From NCBI GenBank assembly GCA_013002885.1, contig JABDLS010000058.1:1-64000 (forward strand): a stretch of DNA of 64,000 nt, in the 5' to 3' direction. Within the stretch, counting starts at the first letter, position 1. Each line of letters opens with the position of its first letter. The DNA comes from Gemmatimonadota bacterium (GTDB taxonomy: Bacteria > Gemmatimonadota > Gemmatimonadetes > Longimicrobiales > Gaopeijiaceae). The notes beneath the pieces are model-generated. The model was not told the DNA's origin and ran no database searches. It saw nothing but the letters and a program-made list of their open reading frames with translations. Below, one piece after another: positions 42,796-52,441 of the stretch. Position numbers and translations under genes: made by a program.

Positions 42796-43602
42796 CTACG
42801 ACTTCCGATGATGTAGGGCGATAGGCGCTTCGGGCCTGCCACGCGTCCGCTCCCACCAGTTCTGGTAGAGATCGACGCTGAACATCAGCACGAGCATGAA
42901 GATCACGATCCACTGGGGGATGTAGGGGAAGGGCGTGCCGTTGACCTCGAGATGCGCGGTGTGCCCGCCCTCGAGGACAAGGACGAAGCCGATGAGCAGC
43001 AGGACGAACAGGCCCAGGATCTCGAACTCGGGATTCTTGGAGAGGAAGGCCGAGATGGGGGCGGCGAAGGCGAGCATGAGGGCGACGGAGATGACCACAG
43101 ACCCCACCATGATGGGAAAGAGATCGGTCATCCCCACCACGGTGAGGATCGAGTCCACGCTGAAGAGCAGGTTCATGCCCACGATGACCGCGACCACGTC
43201 ACTGAAGCGAGCGGCTTCGGCCACGTGATCTTCGACACCCTTCAGCTTGATCCGAAGCTCCTTGATCCCCTTCCATATGAGGAAGAGCCCGCCGACGGCA
43301 AGGACGAGTGCCTTGCCATTGAGGTCTCCGCTGACGTGCGCCCACGGGAGAACGTTCATGTCGACCTCGGCGATGCTGACCGTCGCCCAGGCGAGGATCA
43401 AACTCACGGCGAAGAGAAGCACGATACGGAACAGCATGGCCAGGATTAGGCCCCACCGGATTGCCTTGTGCCGCTCGGCAGCGGGCAGCTTGTTGGCGAT
43501 GATGGTGATGATGATGAGGTTGTCCGCGCCCAGAGCGATCTGAATCAGGGTGATGCCAAAGAGGCTCATCCAGGCCGCGGGATCGAGAAGCAGGTCGGTC
43601 AT
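42796..43602 (-). CDS. TerC family integral membrane protein
   Basis: 268 aa with about seven membrane segments. The two family motifs are LIQIALGADNLIII and GMNLLFSVDSILTVVG, whose acidic residues sit in membrane helices and are thought to bind metal ions. Members are linked to tellurite resistance or to metal (Mn/Ca) export. I chose the ATG at 43602; the ORF runs to 43863, but that stretch is Arg/Pro-rich and covers the start of the divergent gene. It is convergent with the lipoprotein pair. Confidence 0.88.
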   Translation of the reverse strand: MTDLLLDPAAWMSLFGITLIQIALGADNLIIITIIANKLPAAERHKAIRWGLILAMLFRIVLLFAVSLILAWATVSIAEVDMNVLPWAHVSGDLNGKALVLAVGGLFLIWKGIKELRIKLKGVEDHVAEAARFSDVVAVIVGMNLLFSVDSILTVVGMTDLFPIMVGSVVISVALMLAFAAPISAFLSKNPEFEILGLFVLLLIGFVLVLEGGHTAHLEVNGTPFPYIPQWIVIFMLVLMFSVDLYQNWWERTRGRPEAPIALHHRKS

Positions 43603-43760
43603 GGCGTCAGGGCCCGGTGGGAGGGTTCTGCGAGGTGTCGAGGGCGCTCGACGATGCCATGGGCCTTCCATCCGAAGCAAGGGTGAGGACCCGGCAAGCT
43701 GGCCCCGCCGATCCTTGGCCCCCATGCTAGGGGCGATCCGTTTCAGCCAAGGAGGTTCGC

Positions 43761-44711
43761 ATGCCCGCTCGATCCGACTCCACGCCTCCAGCACATGTCG
43801 AAACGAGGCCGCCAGGCCGGACCCTCGGTGTCTCGCTCGCGGTGGCACTGATCGGAGCGACACTAATGCCCACCTCCGCCATGGGTCAGGACTTCGATTC
43901 AGTTCAGATCGCGGTCGTTCCCGTGACCGGGTCCATCTACATGCTTCAGGGAAGTGGAGGAAACATCGGTGTGATCGTCGGAGCCGACGGCACCTTCATC
44001 GTCGACGACCAGTACGCGCCACTCACCGACAAGATCGCAGACGCCATCGAAGGCATCACGGACGATCCCGTGGACTTCGTCATCAACACCCACTGGCACT
44101 TCGATCACACCGGCGGGAACGAGAACTTCGGCGGCATGGGAGCGGTCATCGTCTCCCACGAGAACAGCCGGCGGCGAATGACGACGGATCAGCTCGTGGA
44201 GTTGTTCGATACCGAGCAGTCTGCCTACTCGCCCGAGGGGCTTCCGAAGATCACCTTCGACGAGTCTGTGCGCTTCCACCTCAACGGTGAGACTATCGAT
44301 GTCTTCTACGTGGGGCCGGCACACACCGATGGCGATGCCGTGGTGTATTTCCGTGAGTCGAACGTGATGCACACCGGCGACGTCTTCGTGCGTTACGGCC
44401 TCCCCTTCATCGACCAACCGAACGGGGGCGATGTCGACGGCATCGTGGAGGCCGTGGCCGAGATCGCCCGCCGCACCGACGCGGAGACCGTCTTCATCCC
44501 GGGTCACGGACCGCTCTCGTCCCGGGAGGACCTGCTCGCCTTCGGTGACATGGTCGCCACCATCCGCGATCGGGTGCGTGAAGGGATCGCCGCAGGTCGT
44601 TCGTTCGACGAGATCGTGGCTTCGAACCCCACGCGAGGCTATCCGGAGGAGGGGATCGAGACACGGGCCTTCGTTCGACTCGTCTACGACAGCCTCGTGG
44701 AGGGACGCTAG
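43761..44711 (+). CDS. Exported metallo-beta-lactamase-fold hydrolase
   Basis: 316 aa. An N-terminal signal (LGVSLAVALIGATLMPTSAMGQ) is followed by an MBL fold: NTHWHFDHTGGN (HxHxDH metal site), VGPAHTDGDAVVYF, MHTGDVFVRYG and FIPGHGPLSS, the last metal-ligand His. It probably acts in the periplasm on a small ester or lactone; the substrate is unknown. AAGGAGG lies just before the ATG, the strongest ribosome site in this region. It is divergent from terC with 158 bases between. Confidence 0.87.
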   Translation: MPARSDSTPPAHVETRPPGRTLGVSLAVALIGATLMPTSAMGQDFDSVQIAVVPVTGSIYMLQGSGGNIGVIVGADGTFIVDDQYAPLTDKIADAIEGITDDPVDFVINTHWHFDHTGGNENFGGMGAVIVSHENSRRRMTTDQLVELFDTEQSAYSPEGLPKITFDESVRFHLNGETIDVFYVGPAHTDGDAVVYFRESNVMHTGDVFVRYGLPFIDQPNGGDVDGIVEAVAEIARRTDAETVFIPGHGPLSSREDLLAFGDMVATIRDRVREGIAAGRSFDEIVASNPTRGYPEEGIETRAFVRLVYDSLVEGR

Positions 44712-44815
44712 AAGCGTCGACAATGAGGCCTCCCCCGCCGGAGATGTGACTTTTCCGACGCCTCTCGGTCAGTGAGGACGGCATCACGCGCCTACTGATA
44801 TTTCGGGAGTCAATC

Positions 44816-45505
44816 ATGAGACTCGGTGTCTTTTTCGCGGCGGCACTTCTCGGCTGCAGCGCCGCACCTTCGGAAGACGAGGTGCGATCGACGTTGCGCT
44901 CGGAGCTCGACGCGGCGGGACTGGACTGGGTGGAGATGGAGGTGGAGAACCGAGCAGTGCGTCTGGGTGGCTTGCCTCCGGCCCTCGGAGGCGGTGGGCT
45001 CGCCGTCCGCACGGCGGAGGAGACGATGTGTCGCACCGCCCTGGGGATCATGCCGTGCGCGACCACGGTGTCGGCTGACTTCGGAACCTCCCTGGCCGAC
45101 GGGGAGGCATGGCCCCGACTGGAGGCCACCGTTGCCCTGGGAGTCCTGACCCTGCGCGGCACGGTGCCCGATGACGCCTCACGCCTCTCCGCGCGCGACG
45201 CGGCAAGCGAGGGCATCCGGGAGGAGCGTATCGAGCGCTACGTCGATGGCCTGGTGATAGAGGATGTCCTACCGCGCCCCGGCTCGCAGGCACTAGTGAA
45301 GCGACTCACGCGTGCCCTCACCCACTGCCGGGATGGCGGCGCTAGCATCGTCGGCGGCGACGTGAAGGTGGCGTGCCGCCTTGCCCCCGCCGAGATCATA
45401 GCGGTCCGTGTGATCCTGGCGTCGCCACTTCCCGCGGGCGTGCTGGTCGAACTCGATCTGGTGGAGGCCGTCGCGGGGGAAGGACGAAGCACCGTCTCTC
45501 GCTGA
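44816..45505 (+). CDS. Lipoprotein with BON-like repeats
   Basis: 229 aa. MRLGVFFAAALLGC has an LLGC lipobox. The mature protein appears to contain two BON-like alpha/beta units (EVRSTLRSELDAAGLDWVEMEVENRAVRLGG, and LEATVALGVLTLRGTVPDDASRLSARDAA), the kind of domain found on OsmY-like periplasmic proteins. Two Cys pairs may form disulfides (CRTALGIMPC; HCRDGG ... VACRL). It precedes the convergent mscL. Assignment to BON is by pattern only. Confidence 0.7.
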   Translation: MRLGVFFAAALLGCSAAPSEDEVRSTLRSELDAAGLDWVEMEVENRAVRLGGLPPALGGGGLAVRTAEETMCRTALGIMPCATTVSADFGTSLADGEAWPRLEATVALGVLTLRGTVPDDASRLSARDAASEGIREERIERYVDGLVIEDVLPRPGSQALVKRLTRALTHCRDGGASIVGGDVKVACRLAPAEIIAVRVILASPLPAGVLVELDLVEAVAGEGRSTVSR

Positions 45506-45566
45506 GAATGACGGCCCGGAGCCCCGAGCGGGGCCCCGAACCGACCGTGGAGCTTCTTCGCCGTCT

Positions 45567-45998
45567 TTAGCCCTGCGACTTCAGGAGGTCGCGGATCTCC
45601 GTGAGCAGAACGATGTCTTTGGGCGGCTCTGCCGGAGCGGCCGGCTTCTCTTCTTCTTTCGCCTTCAGTTTGTTGAAGCTGCGAACGACCATGAAGACGG
45701 AGAAGGCGACAATGAGGAAGGAGACGAGGGAGTTGACGAAGACGCCGTAGTTGATGGTCACGGCGCCGGCTTCCTGTGCCGTCTCCAACGTGGTGTAGGG
45801 ACCGGCTGGCGAGCCCTGTGAGATCGTGAGGAAGAGGTCGCTGAAGTCGACACCTCCAAGGAGCATTCCGATGGGCGGCATGATGACGTCGTTGACCAGC
45901 GACTGGATGATGGTCCCGAAGGCTGCGCCGATGATGATACCGACGGCCATGTCCAACATGTTGCCTTTCACGGCGAACTTCTTGAACTCCTCGAGCAT
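45567..45998 (-). CDS. mscL: Large-conductance mechanosensitive channel MscL
   Basis: 143 aa. The N-terminal helix [30 protein letters not shown] and [15 protein letters not shown] are invariant MscL features. A second membrane segment ([19 protein letters not shown]) and a C-terminal cytoplasmic helix ([14 protein letters not shown]) follow. It releases solutes under hypo-osmotic shock. It ends 61 bases from the convergent BON-like lipoprotein, so both may serve envelope stress. Confidence 0.97.
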   Translation of the reverse strand: MLEEFKKFAVKGNMLDMAVGIIIGAAFGTIIQSLVNDVIMPPIGMLLGGVDFSDLFLTISQGSPAGPYTTLETAQEAGAVTINYGVFVNSLVSFLIVAFSVFMVVRSFNKLKAKEEEKPAAPAEPPKDIVLLTEIRDLLKSQG

Positions 45999-46247
45999 CT
46001 GCTCCCCTCCGCGCTTGAGACCAATGCCTGGACGCTTCCTGAGTGGGCGCCTTCGACGGGGGCGAATGTAGGCGTCCGTGATGCCTTCGCCACCTCTCCG
46101 CAGGGTTCGAGGGGTGGAAAGCTCACCACTCGGACCGGGTTCGGGTCGTACAGGACTGCGAGACGTGTAAGACGACGGCGGTTGCGACGTTCACATAAAG
46201 GGCATGGCGCCCGCGAGCTGCACGTGCGAGAAGGCCAGGAGAAAGCG

Positions 46248-46691
46248 ATGGTCGACAATAGAAGGGCGGGTACGCTCGCGATCGTCTTCGTCCTCACCGC
46301 GTGCGGTAAAAGCCCGACGGACATAACCGGAAACCTGCCGGACGGTGACTACGTCGTGACGACCGCCGAACCGCGCATCGTCGACGAGTTCGTAACACCG
46401 GGATGGATGCGCGAGATGCCGGTCATCGAGTTCTCGAAGGAGGCCTCTGACTTCTTCGTCACGGGCGGCAGCGACGATCTCGTCGTGCTGGGACCGGTGC
46501 AGCTCGCGGTTCAGGAGAACGGCTTCTGGCGGGTGCACTTTGGTTGGGCGGAGGACGAGGTCCACCACTATTGGGAGGTCCTCATGAACATCGACGAGTG
46601 TGCTGCCGCCGCCATCGATGCCGACCTCGGAATCCCTCCCACGGGCGCCCTTACCGTCGTTCTCGAGGATTGCAGCATCGTGTCGCGCTAG
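46248..46691 (+). CDS. Small predicted lipoprotein
   Basis: 147 aa from the ATG at 46248 (CCAGGAG seven bases upstream). RRAGTLAIVFVLTAC has an LTAC lipobox. The mature part is beta-rich, with paired Cys residues late in the protein (IDECAAAAI ... VLEDCSIV) that could be bridged. No family recognised. It begins a run of four exported proteins (to 49476), all on the + strand. Confidence 0.7.
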   Translation: MVDNRRAGTLAIVFVLTACGKSPTDITGNLPDGDYVVTTAEPRIVDEFVTPGWMREMPVIEFSKEASDFFVTGGSDDLVVLGPVQLAVQENGFWRVHFGWAEDEVHHYWEVLMNIDECAAAAIDADLGIPPTGALTVVLEDCSIVSR

Positions 46692-46779
46692 CGATCTCGG
46701 CAGACGTCCCATCCGAGCATGGAAGGGTGTGGCGCGTGTGTGCATCCTACGGGTGTCCGATCCTCGCGGCCCGCGAGCC

Positions 46780-48069
46780 ATGCACCTGAGAACCCCTCCA
46801 CAGCCCGTCGGCATGCTCGTCCTCCTCGGGAGCGCGTGCATCGCCACTGCGTCAGAAGCTCCCGCCGCGGATCCGCCGCCTGGGGACCCTGACGCGTCGT
46901 GCGTCGCCACTCTCGTGGAGGAGCACTACCTCGAGACGTCCGACGGGCGGCACCTCTACGTGGAGCCACGGTTCGTGGACGTGGCGGGCGGCGCCATCCT
47001 GGTGGCGGGAACCCCGACATATGCCTGGACCGTGGAGGGTGGCCGTGAGGGGGCTGTACTCCGCGCCTCAGGACCGCTCGGTGGACCCTTCTTCGGGGCC
47101 ATCTTCGACCGATCCGAAGCCCGGGTGATCCCGCTACCCCCCGAGGCCGGCCCCGTCCGATGGGTGCACGGAACGAACTTCGCCGACGGGCGCCGGGGGT
47201 TCGTCATGGAAGCGGCAGAGTCACAGCGGTCCGAGGCCCCACACCGGGCTGTCCTCTACGCCGAGTTCGGGCCTGCCGGTTGGGAGATCGTGGAGGAGCT
47301 CGAAGGCCCTGAGTTGGGCAGATTCCTGTTCGGGGTCGCGAGTCCGCCGACGCGAAGTGGAGGCGATGTCATCTGGGGCGTCGTTCATTCGCGGGATGCC
47401 CTCATGTCGTTGGCTACCTACCGCCGCACCCCCTCCGGATGGCAGGGCCCGAGCGTCTCCGATGCGAGCGCGAACACGGTGGCTGCTCTCACTTCACCAT
47501 CGGGCCCTACGGGCTTTGTCGTGGCAGGCCTCGACCCCGCCACCGGCCATCAGCTTTCCAGCCTACGACTCTACCAGGCGGTTGCCCACTCACCGGAGCT
47601 GTTGGCCGAGCCAGCAGCGACGGTCTGGACCGCTGGACCGGACGAGCAGTTGCACGGCCTCCTCTCGGCTGAGACCCGCGACGGGGCGCAGCTGGCTTGG
47701 ATCTCACGTGGCGGGGACCGCGATGGGGCCTGGGTCCTGTCTGTAGCGGCGGCGACCGCCGGAGGACCCATGCTCATCGACGCAGAGGCCTCTTCCGTGA
47801 GTCTTATGGGTAGCCGGGGCGAATGGTCCTATTGGCTCACGTCAGCCGCCGATTCAGCGTCCGGGACGGCGCGGCTTCGGCTTCATCGTACATCGGCGAG
47901 CGCCAGCGAGCGGATCGCCGACGTCCCGAGCCCCTTCATCGGGCTTTCCTCAGGAACCCTCTCGCCGGCCGGCGAGATCGTCGTCGTTGGACCGGAGGCC
48001 CATTTCGAGACGACGCCCCCATTCGTTCGTAGCCTCGTACTCCGGTTTTCACTCGTCTGCGACCCGTGA
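46780..48069 (+). CDS. Exported protein of unknown function, beta-propeller-like
   Basis: 429 aa. The signal (PVGMLVLLGSACIATASEA) may be a lipoprotein signal (GSAC) or a cleaved one. The body is built of repeating short strands with Gly/Trp turns (AILVAGTPTYAWTVEGG, VIWGVVHSRDALMS, GFVVAGLDPATGHQ, EWSYWLTSAADSASG), which suggests a propeller. There are no recognisable catalytic motifs. Single Cys residues near both ends (DASCVATL and SLVCDP) could form a closing disulfide. Function unknown. Confidence 0.72.
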   Translation: MHLRTPPQPVGMLVLLGSACIATASEAPAADPPPGDPDASCVATLVEEHYLETSDGRHLYVEPRFVDVAGGAILVAGTPTYAWTVEGGREGAVLRASGPLGGPFFGAIFDRSEARVIPLPPEAGPVRWVHGTNFADGRRGFVMEAAESQRSEAPHRAVLYAEFGPAGWEIVEELEGPELGRFLFGVASPPTRSGGDVIWGVVHSRDALMSLATYRRTPSGWQGPSVSDASANTVAALTSPSGPTGFVVAGLDPATGHQLSSLRLYQAVAHSPELLAEPAATVWTAGPDEQLHGLLSAETRDGAQLAWISRGGDRDGAWVLSVAAATAGGPMLIDAEASSVSLMGSRGEWSYWLTSAADSASGTARLRLHRTSASASERIADVPSPFIGLSSGTLSPAGEIVVVGPEAHFETTPPFVRSLVLRFSLVCDP

Positions 48070-48124
48070 AACGCTGCGGACCACCTACCAGGCCGATGAT
48101 CTCATTTCATACCTGGAGGTACCC

Positions 48125-48877
48125 ATGTACCGCGCACCATCCGTCCTGGCCCTCATCGCGTTGAGCCTCGGGGCTGCAGCGTGCAGTCAGGACACCCCTG
48201 CCGGGCCGATCTTGACGACCTTCGACGACGCTCCACGGGTCAATCCCCCCTTGCTGACGCAGGCGGACCTCACCCGGACCGACTCGGTCCAACTCCTGCC
48301 CGATACACCCGCCGAGGGTCTGGCGGCTGCGGACTTCAACGGGGATAGCTTCAACCGTCCCTTGGCCCAGATCTTCAACGAACGCTCCACCGGGGACTTC
48401 CAAGCGGGCTTCGCCGGGGTCTACGGGTATCACGACTACATCGGCAACGTCGGAAGGGTTTCCACCGAGGCCAACGTCTCCTACCAGAATCAGCATCTCG
48501 GGTCGGCGCCGCTGAGCACCCAGCAGTACACACCCTTCCTTCTCGACTTCGGCCGCAGGAAGTCGATCTGGGCCTTTCCAAAGATCTACACCGACCAGAA
48601 GTGCGGCCTCACCGTGCAGGGGAAGTCCCAGCACAGGGCGAGCTGGCAGTTCTACCAGGCTACTAGCGTCCAGAACTGGGGAGTCACCGAAAAAGGAACG
48701 CAGTCGAAGCCCCACTCGCAGGGGGCCTGCACGGGCGACACCGGAGGCTTCCAGTCCGAGCACACCAAGGCGGGTGGCGTCGTCTGCACGTATTGGATCA
48801 CCTACGACCTCGACACCGGTGCGATCATCAGCGCCGAGCTCCTCTTCTGTTCGTCCACGAGCGGGGAGGTCATGTGA
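48125..48877 (+). CDS. Predicted lipoprotein, unknown family
   Basis: 250 aa from the ATG at 48125 (GGAGG seven bases upstream). YRAPSVLALIALSLGAAAC ends in AAAC, a lipobox. The mature protein contains FNRPLAQIFNERSTGDFQAGF, YGYHDYIGNVGRVSTEANV and four Cys late (KCGLTVQ, GACTGD, VVCTYW, LLFCSS). It is aromatic-rich and looks like a beta-sandwich. The longer reading frame to 47987 covers the end of the previous gene and is rejected. No function can be given. Confidence 0.72.
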   Translation: MYRAPSVLALIALSLGAAACSQDTPAGPILTTFDDAPRVNPPLLTQADLTRTDSVQLLPDTPAEGLAAADFNGDSFNRPLAQIFNERSTGDFQAGFAGVYGYHDYIGNVGRVSTEANVSYQNQHLGSAPLSTQQYTPFLLDFGRRKSIWAFPKIYTDQKCGLTVQGKSQHRASWQFYQATSVQNWGVTEKGTQSKPHSQGACTGDTGGFQSEHTKAGGVVCTYWITYDLDTGAIISAELLFCSSTSGEVM

Positions 48878-48945
48878 TGTCCGGTCCAAGTCGGTGCCCC
48901 TCGCCGCACCACGTCCACTTCGAGTCGAGACCCGGGAGAAGAGTC

Positions 48946-49476
48946 ATGAGGCGCCAGATGGAGCACAACAGCATGTCAGAGCGTGGCGTCGTAGTGTCGC
49001 CACCTTCCCTCCTGGGCGCTGCGCTGTTGGTCGCGGTGGCCCTCGTCCTACCGGCTCCGGTCGCCGGTCAGCTACCGCTTATCCCGCCGACGGCCTCCGC
49101 CGAAGGGAGAGCTTCGCCTCTCCCGGGAAGGAACAGAACTCCCGTATACGTGGCGATCCCTGACGTTTTTCCGCCCCTCGAGGCGCGAGCCATTGTGGTA
49201 CGCGAGCCCGGAATCGATCTCGTCGTCCTGCGCGACGGGGAGGCCGATCTCGACGCGCTCACGATGTCGCTACACGTACTTCGTGACGCACGGGCGCGTC
49301 TTCCCGCCCCGGAGTCCGGCGTCCTCATCCCCATCACCGGCTTCGTGGTGACCAGGGCGGTCTCGAACGGTGTCAGTATGCGCCTCACCGAGACGCTGAG
49401 GCGATTGACGACAGCGGAGTCGGTCCATCTGGGATCCCTGGGTCGCGGGCGGCGGGTCCGGCTGCCTGGACGGTGA
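48946..49476 (+). CDS. Exported protein of unknown function
   Basis: 176 aa. The signal segment LLGAALLVAVALVLPAPVAGQ probably has a signal peptidase I site. The mature part has a Pro/Ala-rich start, then TPVYVAIPDVFPPLEARAIVV and SLHVLRDARARLPAPESGVLIPITGFVV, and a basic C-terminus. No conserved motif recognised. The chosen ATG is at 48946; a second ATG at 48973 is also possible. It lies 68 bases after the previous lipoprotein. Confidence 0.62.
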   Translation: MRRQMEHNSMSERGVVVSPPSLLGAALLVAVALVLPAPVAGQLPLIPPTASAEGRASPLPGRNRTPVYVAIPDVFPPLEARAIVVREPGIDLVVLRDGEADLDALTMSLHVLRDARARLPAPESGVLIPITGFVVTRAVSNGVSMRLTETLRRLTTAESVHLGSLGRGRRVRLPGR

Positions 49477-49513
49477 GGTGAGGCCCGCGGTGGTGCGACG
49501 AAACTGAGTAGGG

Positions 49514-49546
49514 CAGGGGGCGGCCAGTGCCATCGGTCGCCCCCTG
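49514..49546. terminator. Hairpin between convergent genes
   Basis: Stem cagggggcg/cgccccctg (9 bp) with a 15-base loop between two convergent genes. Neither side has a clear T-run, so intrinsic termination is doubtful. Confidence 0.4.
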
Positions 49547-49556
49547 GGGCTGAGGC

Positions 49557-50909
49557 CTACTGCTGAGCCGCGTCGGACATCCAGCCGATGAGGCCTTCGG
49601 GTGATCGGACGTAGAGGTACCCGTCGAAGCGTCCGAGGACCGGCACTTCCGTGCCCTCCTCGAGACGGGCCATGACAGGGGCTTCCGTCGCTGGCCGCAC
49701 CCGCACGATTTCCGCCGCCGCCACGATCTGGGATGTCAGGGGCTCGTCCACCGGCTCGGTGAGACGCGCGGCAACGTATCCTTGGCCGCCGTCGGGGAGG
49801 CGTACCCGGAAGTATTCCCCCGATCCGCCCAGCACCCGCAGGGGCGTGTGGACTTCAAGCTCGCGCAGCACTGGAGAGCGGAGTCCGGGAGCGGCCCTCA
49901 GGCGGATACCGTCGTTCCGGAGGCGGACCCAAGCCCCAAGATGCCCCAGGTCCGCGGTGAGCTCCGCGAGGGCACCCTCAGGCGGGCGAAGAAAAGGTGC
50001 CGGATCAATGGGACCCTCACCACGACGGTACACGCCGAAGTGGAGGTGTGGCGGAGTGGTGCGGGCGTTTCCGCTGTTGCCGACGAACCCTACGGTGTCC
50101 CCTCGCTGGACGCGTTCGCCGTTTCCGACGTACTGGCTGTCGAGGTGGGCGTAGTAGATGTTGGCGTTGCGGACCGGGTCGCGGAGCCAGACGACTTTGC
50201 CGCCGATACTGGTCACGTCCACGCGATTCACGACACCATCGGAGGTAGCCAGGACCGGGGTGCCGCGCCGAGCGAAAATGTCGACGCCGTGATGGGAGCG
50301 ACGACCACCGTCGCGAGGCATTCCGAAGGTGCTCTGGATGGCCTGCATGCCGTGCCCCTCAACCGGAAACGCGAGCTGGGGCTGAAGCCGGAGAACGACG
50401 CGATACTGGCCACCCCTGAGAAGCTCGGGCTGTAAGCGGAGGACGAAGTCGCCGCCACGCCAGGGCTCGTGCTCGAAGGCGCCCGGTATGGAGTCGAAGG
50501 AGAAGACGGGCCGGAGCGGGTCTCCGTCACTCGAGGGGACCCGGAAGAGCTCCACGAAGACCTGCGTGCCCTCTTCGCTTTGCAGCGAGACATCCGCGGT
50601 GAGCTTCTGGCCGCGTGGCACGGAGATGCGGTACGCCATGGCGCCGGGCTCTTCGGCCGTGATGAACCCCTCTTCGGCGAAGGGAAGCGAGACGGGCGCG
50701 GCTCCGTCTAGGGCCGCTCGCCCGGCTTCCATCCAGTCGCGGGCGAGAGCCGTCTGGGCGAGCCCGGCCTCGACCAGACTCTCCTGGTACGCCTCGTAGG
50801 GGGTCAGGTCCCTGAAGCGGTCCTGAACCTGCTCGACCTGCTCGCACCCCGTGGCCGAGAGGCACACGATGGCGAGGACGATGGGGGGGCGTAGGGCTCT
50901 GTGCATCAT
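49557..50909 (-). CDS. M23 family metallopeptidase lipoprotein with SH3-like domains
   Basis: 450 aa. Signal LRPPIVLAIVCLSATGC gives a lipobox (ATGC). An N-terminal pre-peptidase-like beta domain (AYRISVPRGQKLTADVSLQS) is followed by a LytM peptidase core: RRSHHGVDIFARRGTPVLA and HLHFGVYRRGEGPIDP supply the zinc ligands. Two C-terminal SH3-like segments (IRLRAAPGLRSPVLREL; VRVRPATEAPVMARLEEG) follow. It should cut or remodel peptidoglycan cross-links at the cell envelope. I chose the tandem ATG at 50909/50906; the frame upstream is Arg/Ser-rich and non-conserved. Confidence 0.88.
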   Translation of the reverse strand: MMHRALRPPIVLAIVCLSATGCEQVEQVQDRFRDLTPYEAYQESLVEAGLAQTALARDWMEAGRAALDGAAPVSLPFAEEGFITAEEPGAMAYRISVPRGQKLTADVSLQSEEGTQVFVELFRVPSSDGDPLRPVFSFDSIPGAFEHEPWRGGDFVLRLQPELLRGGQYRVVLRLQPQLAFPVEGHGMQAIQSTFGMPRDGGRRSHHGVDIFARRGTPVLATSDGVVNRVDVTSIGGKVVWLRDPVRNANIYYAHLDSQYVGNGERVQRGDTVGFVGNSGNARTTPPHLHFGVYRRGEGPIDPAPFLRPPEGALAELTADLGHLGAWVRLRNDGIRLRAAPGLRSPVLRELEVHTPLRVLGGSGEYFRVRLPDGGQGYVAARLTEPVDEPLTSQIVAAAEIVRVRPATEAPVMARLEEGTEVPVLGRFDGYLYVRSPEGLIGWMSDAAQQ

Positions 50910-51144
50910 TCGAAGCTGCGCCGGCCTCCGACCTTCGGTCAAGTCACTCGGGAAGTGCTGGGTCGCTGGCAGCCCCTGCTTCCGGCTGCCCGAGGCGGCT
51001 GAAGCCGCCTGCTTAGAGTCCGAATACGCCACAAGGACCCGGTTCGTTTCGCCCGGATTGGGAAATTGAAGTGACGGGGGGCCGCCGTTAGCTTTCAAGG
51101 CTCCCCCGGAGCGCCTTGTTCGCCCGCCACATCGGGACATTCTC

Positions 51145-52440
51145 GTGGTCCGCATCGCAGAGATCGAAGCCGGCAGCATCGCCGACGAGCTGAACCTGGA
51201 GATCGGCTCGCGGGTGGTCCGAATCAACGGTGAGCGCGTCCGTGACGGGATCGACCTGACCTACCTCTTGTCCGACACGGACGTCGAGCTCGAAACGGTC
51301 ACGCCGGCGGGCCAGACGATGATCTACGAGATCGAGCGCGAGCCGGGCGATTCGGTGGGGATCGTTCCGGCACCGGACACGATTCGGGAGTGCGCGAACA
51401 AGTGCGTCTTCTGCTTCATCGACGGAAACCCCAAGGACGCTCGCCAGACACTCTGGCTCCGAGACGACGACTTCCGCCTCTCGTTTACCTACGGCAGCTA
51501 CGTCACGTTGACGAACCTCGGTCCCAAGGGTCTCCAACGTCTGGTGGACCAGCGCATCTCGCCCCTCTACGTGAGTGTCCATGCCACGGAGCCCGAGGTG
51601 AGGGAACGGCTTCTCGTGAACCAGCGGGCTGGACTCATCATGGACCAACTCCAGATGCTTCTTGGAGGAGGGCTGGAGGTCCACACGCAGGTCGTCTTGT
51701 GCCCCGAGTGGAATGACGGGGAGCACCTGGAGCGGACCATCGAGGATCTCTGGGCTCTGGGACCTGCCATCCGCTCGCTGTCGGTGGTCCCGGTGGGGCT
51801 CACGAAGTACAACCTGAACCGTCCGGTCCGCCTTCTGAACGCCGGTGAGGCGCAGGCGGCCGTCGAACGGGTCGACGAGGCTCGGAAACGGGCATTGGCC
51901 GAACGGAGTCTGGGTTGGTGCTACGCCGCCGACGAGATGTACCTCATCGCCGGTCGGAAGATGCCCGGGTCGGCCTACTACGACGACGGGGCCCTCTACG
52001 AGAACGGGGTGGGGGCCGTCCGTAGATTCGTCGACGGCTTCGATGAGCGGGTGGCGTCCCTACCTCGCATGGAGGGACATCGGATCCGGTTGGTCACCGG
52101 TGGCTCCATGGCGCCGTTCATCCGCAGTCGCGCACCGACGCTCGCCGAGTCCGTCGGGGCCGAGGTGGAGGTGGTGCAAGTGGAGAACCGGTACTTCGGT
52201 GAGTCGGTGACCATCGCGGGGTTGCTTGGCGGGGAGGACATTCTCCGCGCCATCGGCGAAGGTCGGCAAGGTGACATCATCGTCCTTCCCGCCGAGGCCC
52301 TCAACACGAACGACGTCTTCATCGACGACGTGCCTCTGTCGCGAGTGGCCGGTCGTCTCGGGTCGGCAGAGATCCGAACCGGCTTCGAGATCACCGAGGC
52401 CCTCGCCGGCGGGTCCTACGTCGGCTCCGGAGCAGCCTGA
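51145..52440 (+). CDS. DUF512 family radical SAM protein with PDZ-like N-terminus
   Basis: 431 aa from a GTG. The N-terminal PDZ-like domain (IAEIEAGSIADELNLEIGSR) is followed by a radical-SAM cluster motif CANKCVFCFID (CxxxCxxC) and SYVTLTNLG. The DUF512 core contains YVSVHATEPEVRERLL and DEMYLIAG. The family occurs widely in bacteria beside der, as here (one base before the der GTG), but its reaction is not known. The neighbouring genes suggest a link to translation or ribosome assembly. Confidence 0.9.
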   Translation: MVRIAEIEAGSIADELNLEIGSRVVRINGERVRDGIDLTYLLSDTDVELETVTPAGQTMIYEIEREPGDSVGIVPAPDTIRECANKCVFCFIDGNPKDARQTLWLRDDDFRLSFTYGSYVTLTNLGPKGLQRLVDQRISPLYVSVHATEPEVRERLLVNQRAGLIMDQLQMLLGGGLEVHTQVVLCPEWNDGEHLERTIEDLWALGPAIRSLSVVPVGLTKYNLNRPVRLLNAGEAQAAVERVDEARKRALAERSLGWCYAADEMYLIAGRKMPGSAYYDDGALYENGVGAVRRFVDGFDERVASLPRMEGHRIRLVTGGSMAPFIRSRAPTLAESVGAEVEVVQVENRYFGESVTIAGLLGGEDILRAIGEGRQGDIIVLPAEALNTNDVFIDDVPLSRVAGRLGSAEIRTGFEITEALAGGSYVGSGAA

Positions 52441-52441
52441 A

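Noticed and set aside
43603-43760. Possible yybP-ykoY (manganese) riboswitch before terC
   Set aside because: TerC genes often have one, but I could not find the conserved core on the - strand in this interval.
45521-45534. gcccc-gagc-ggggc hairpin between the BON-like lipoprotein and mscL
   Set aside because: Only five base pairs and no T-run on either strand; too weak to call a terminator.
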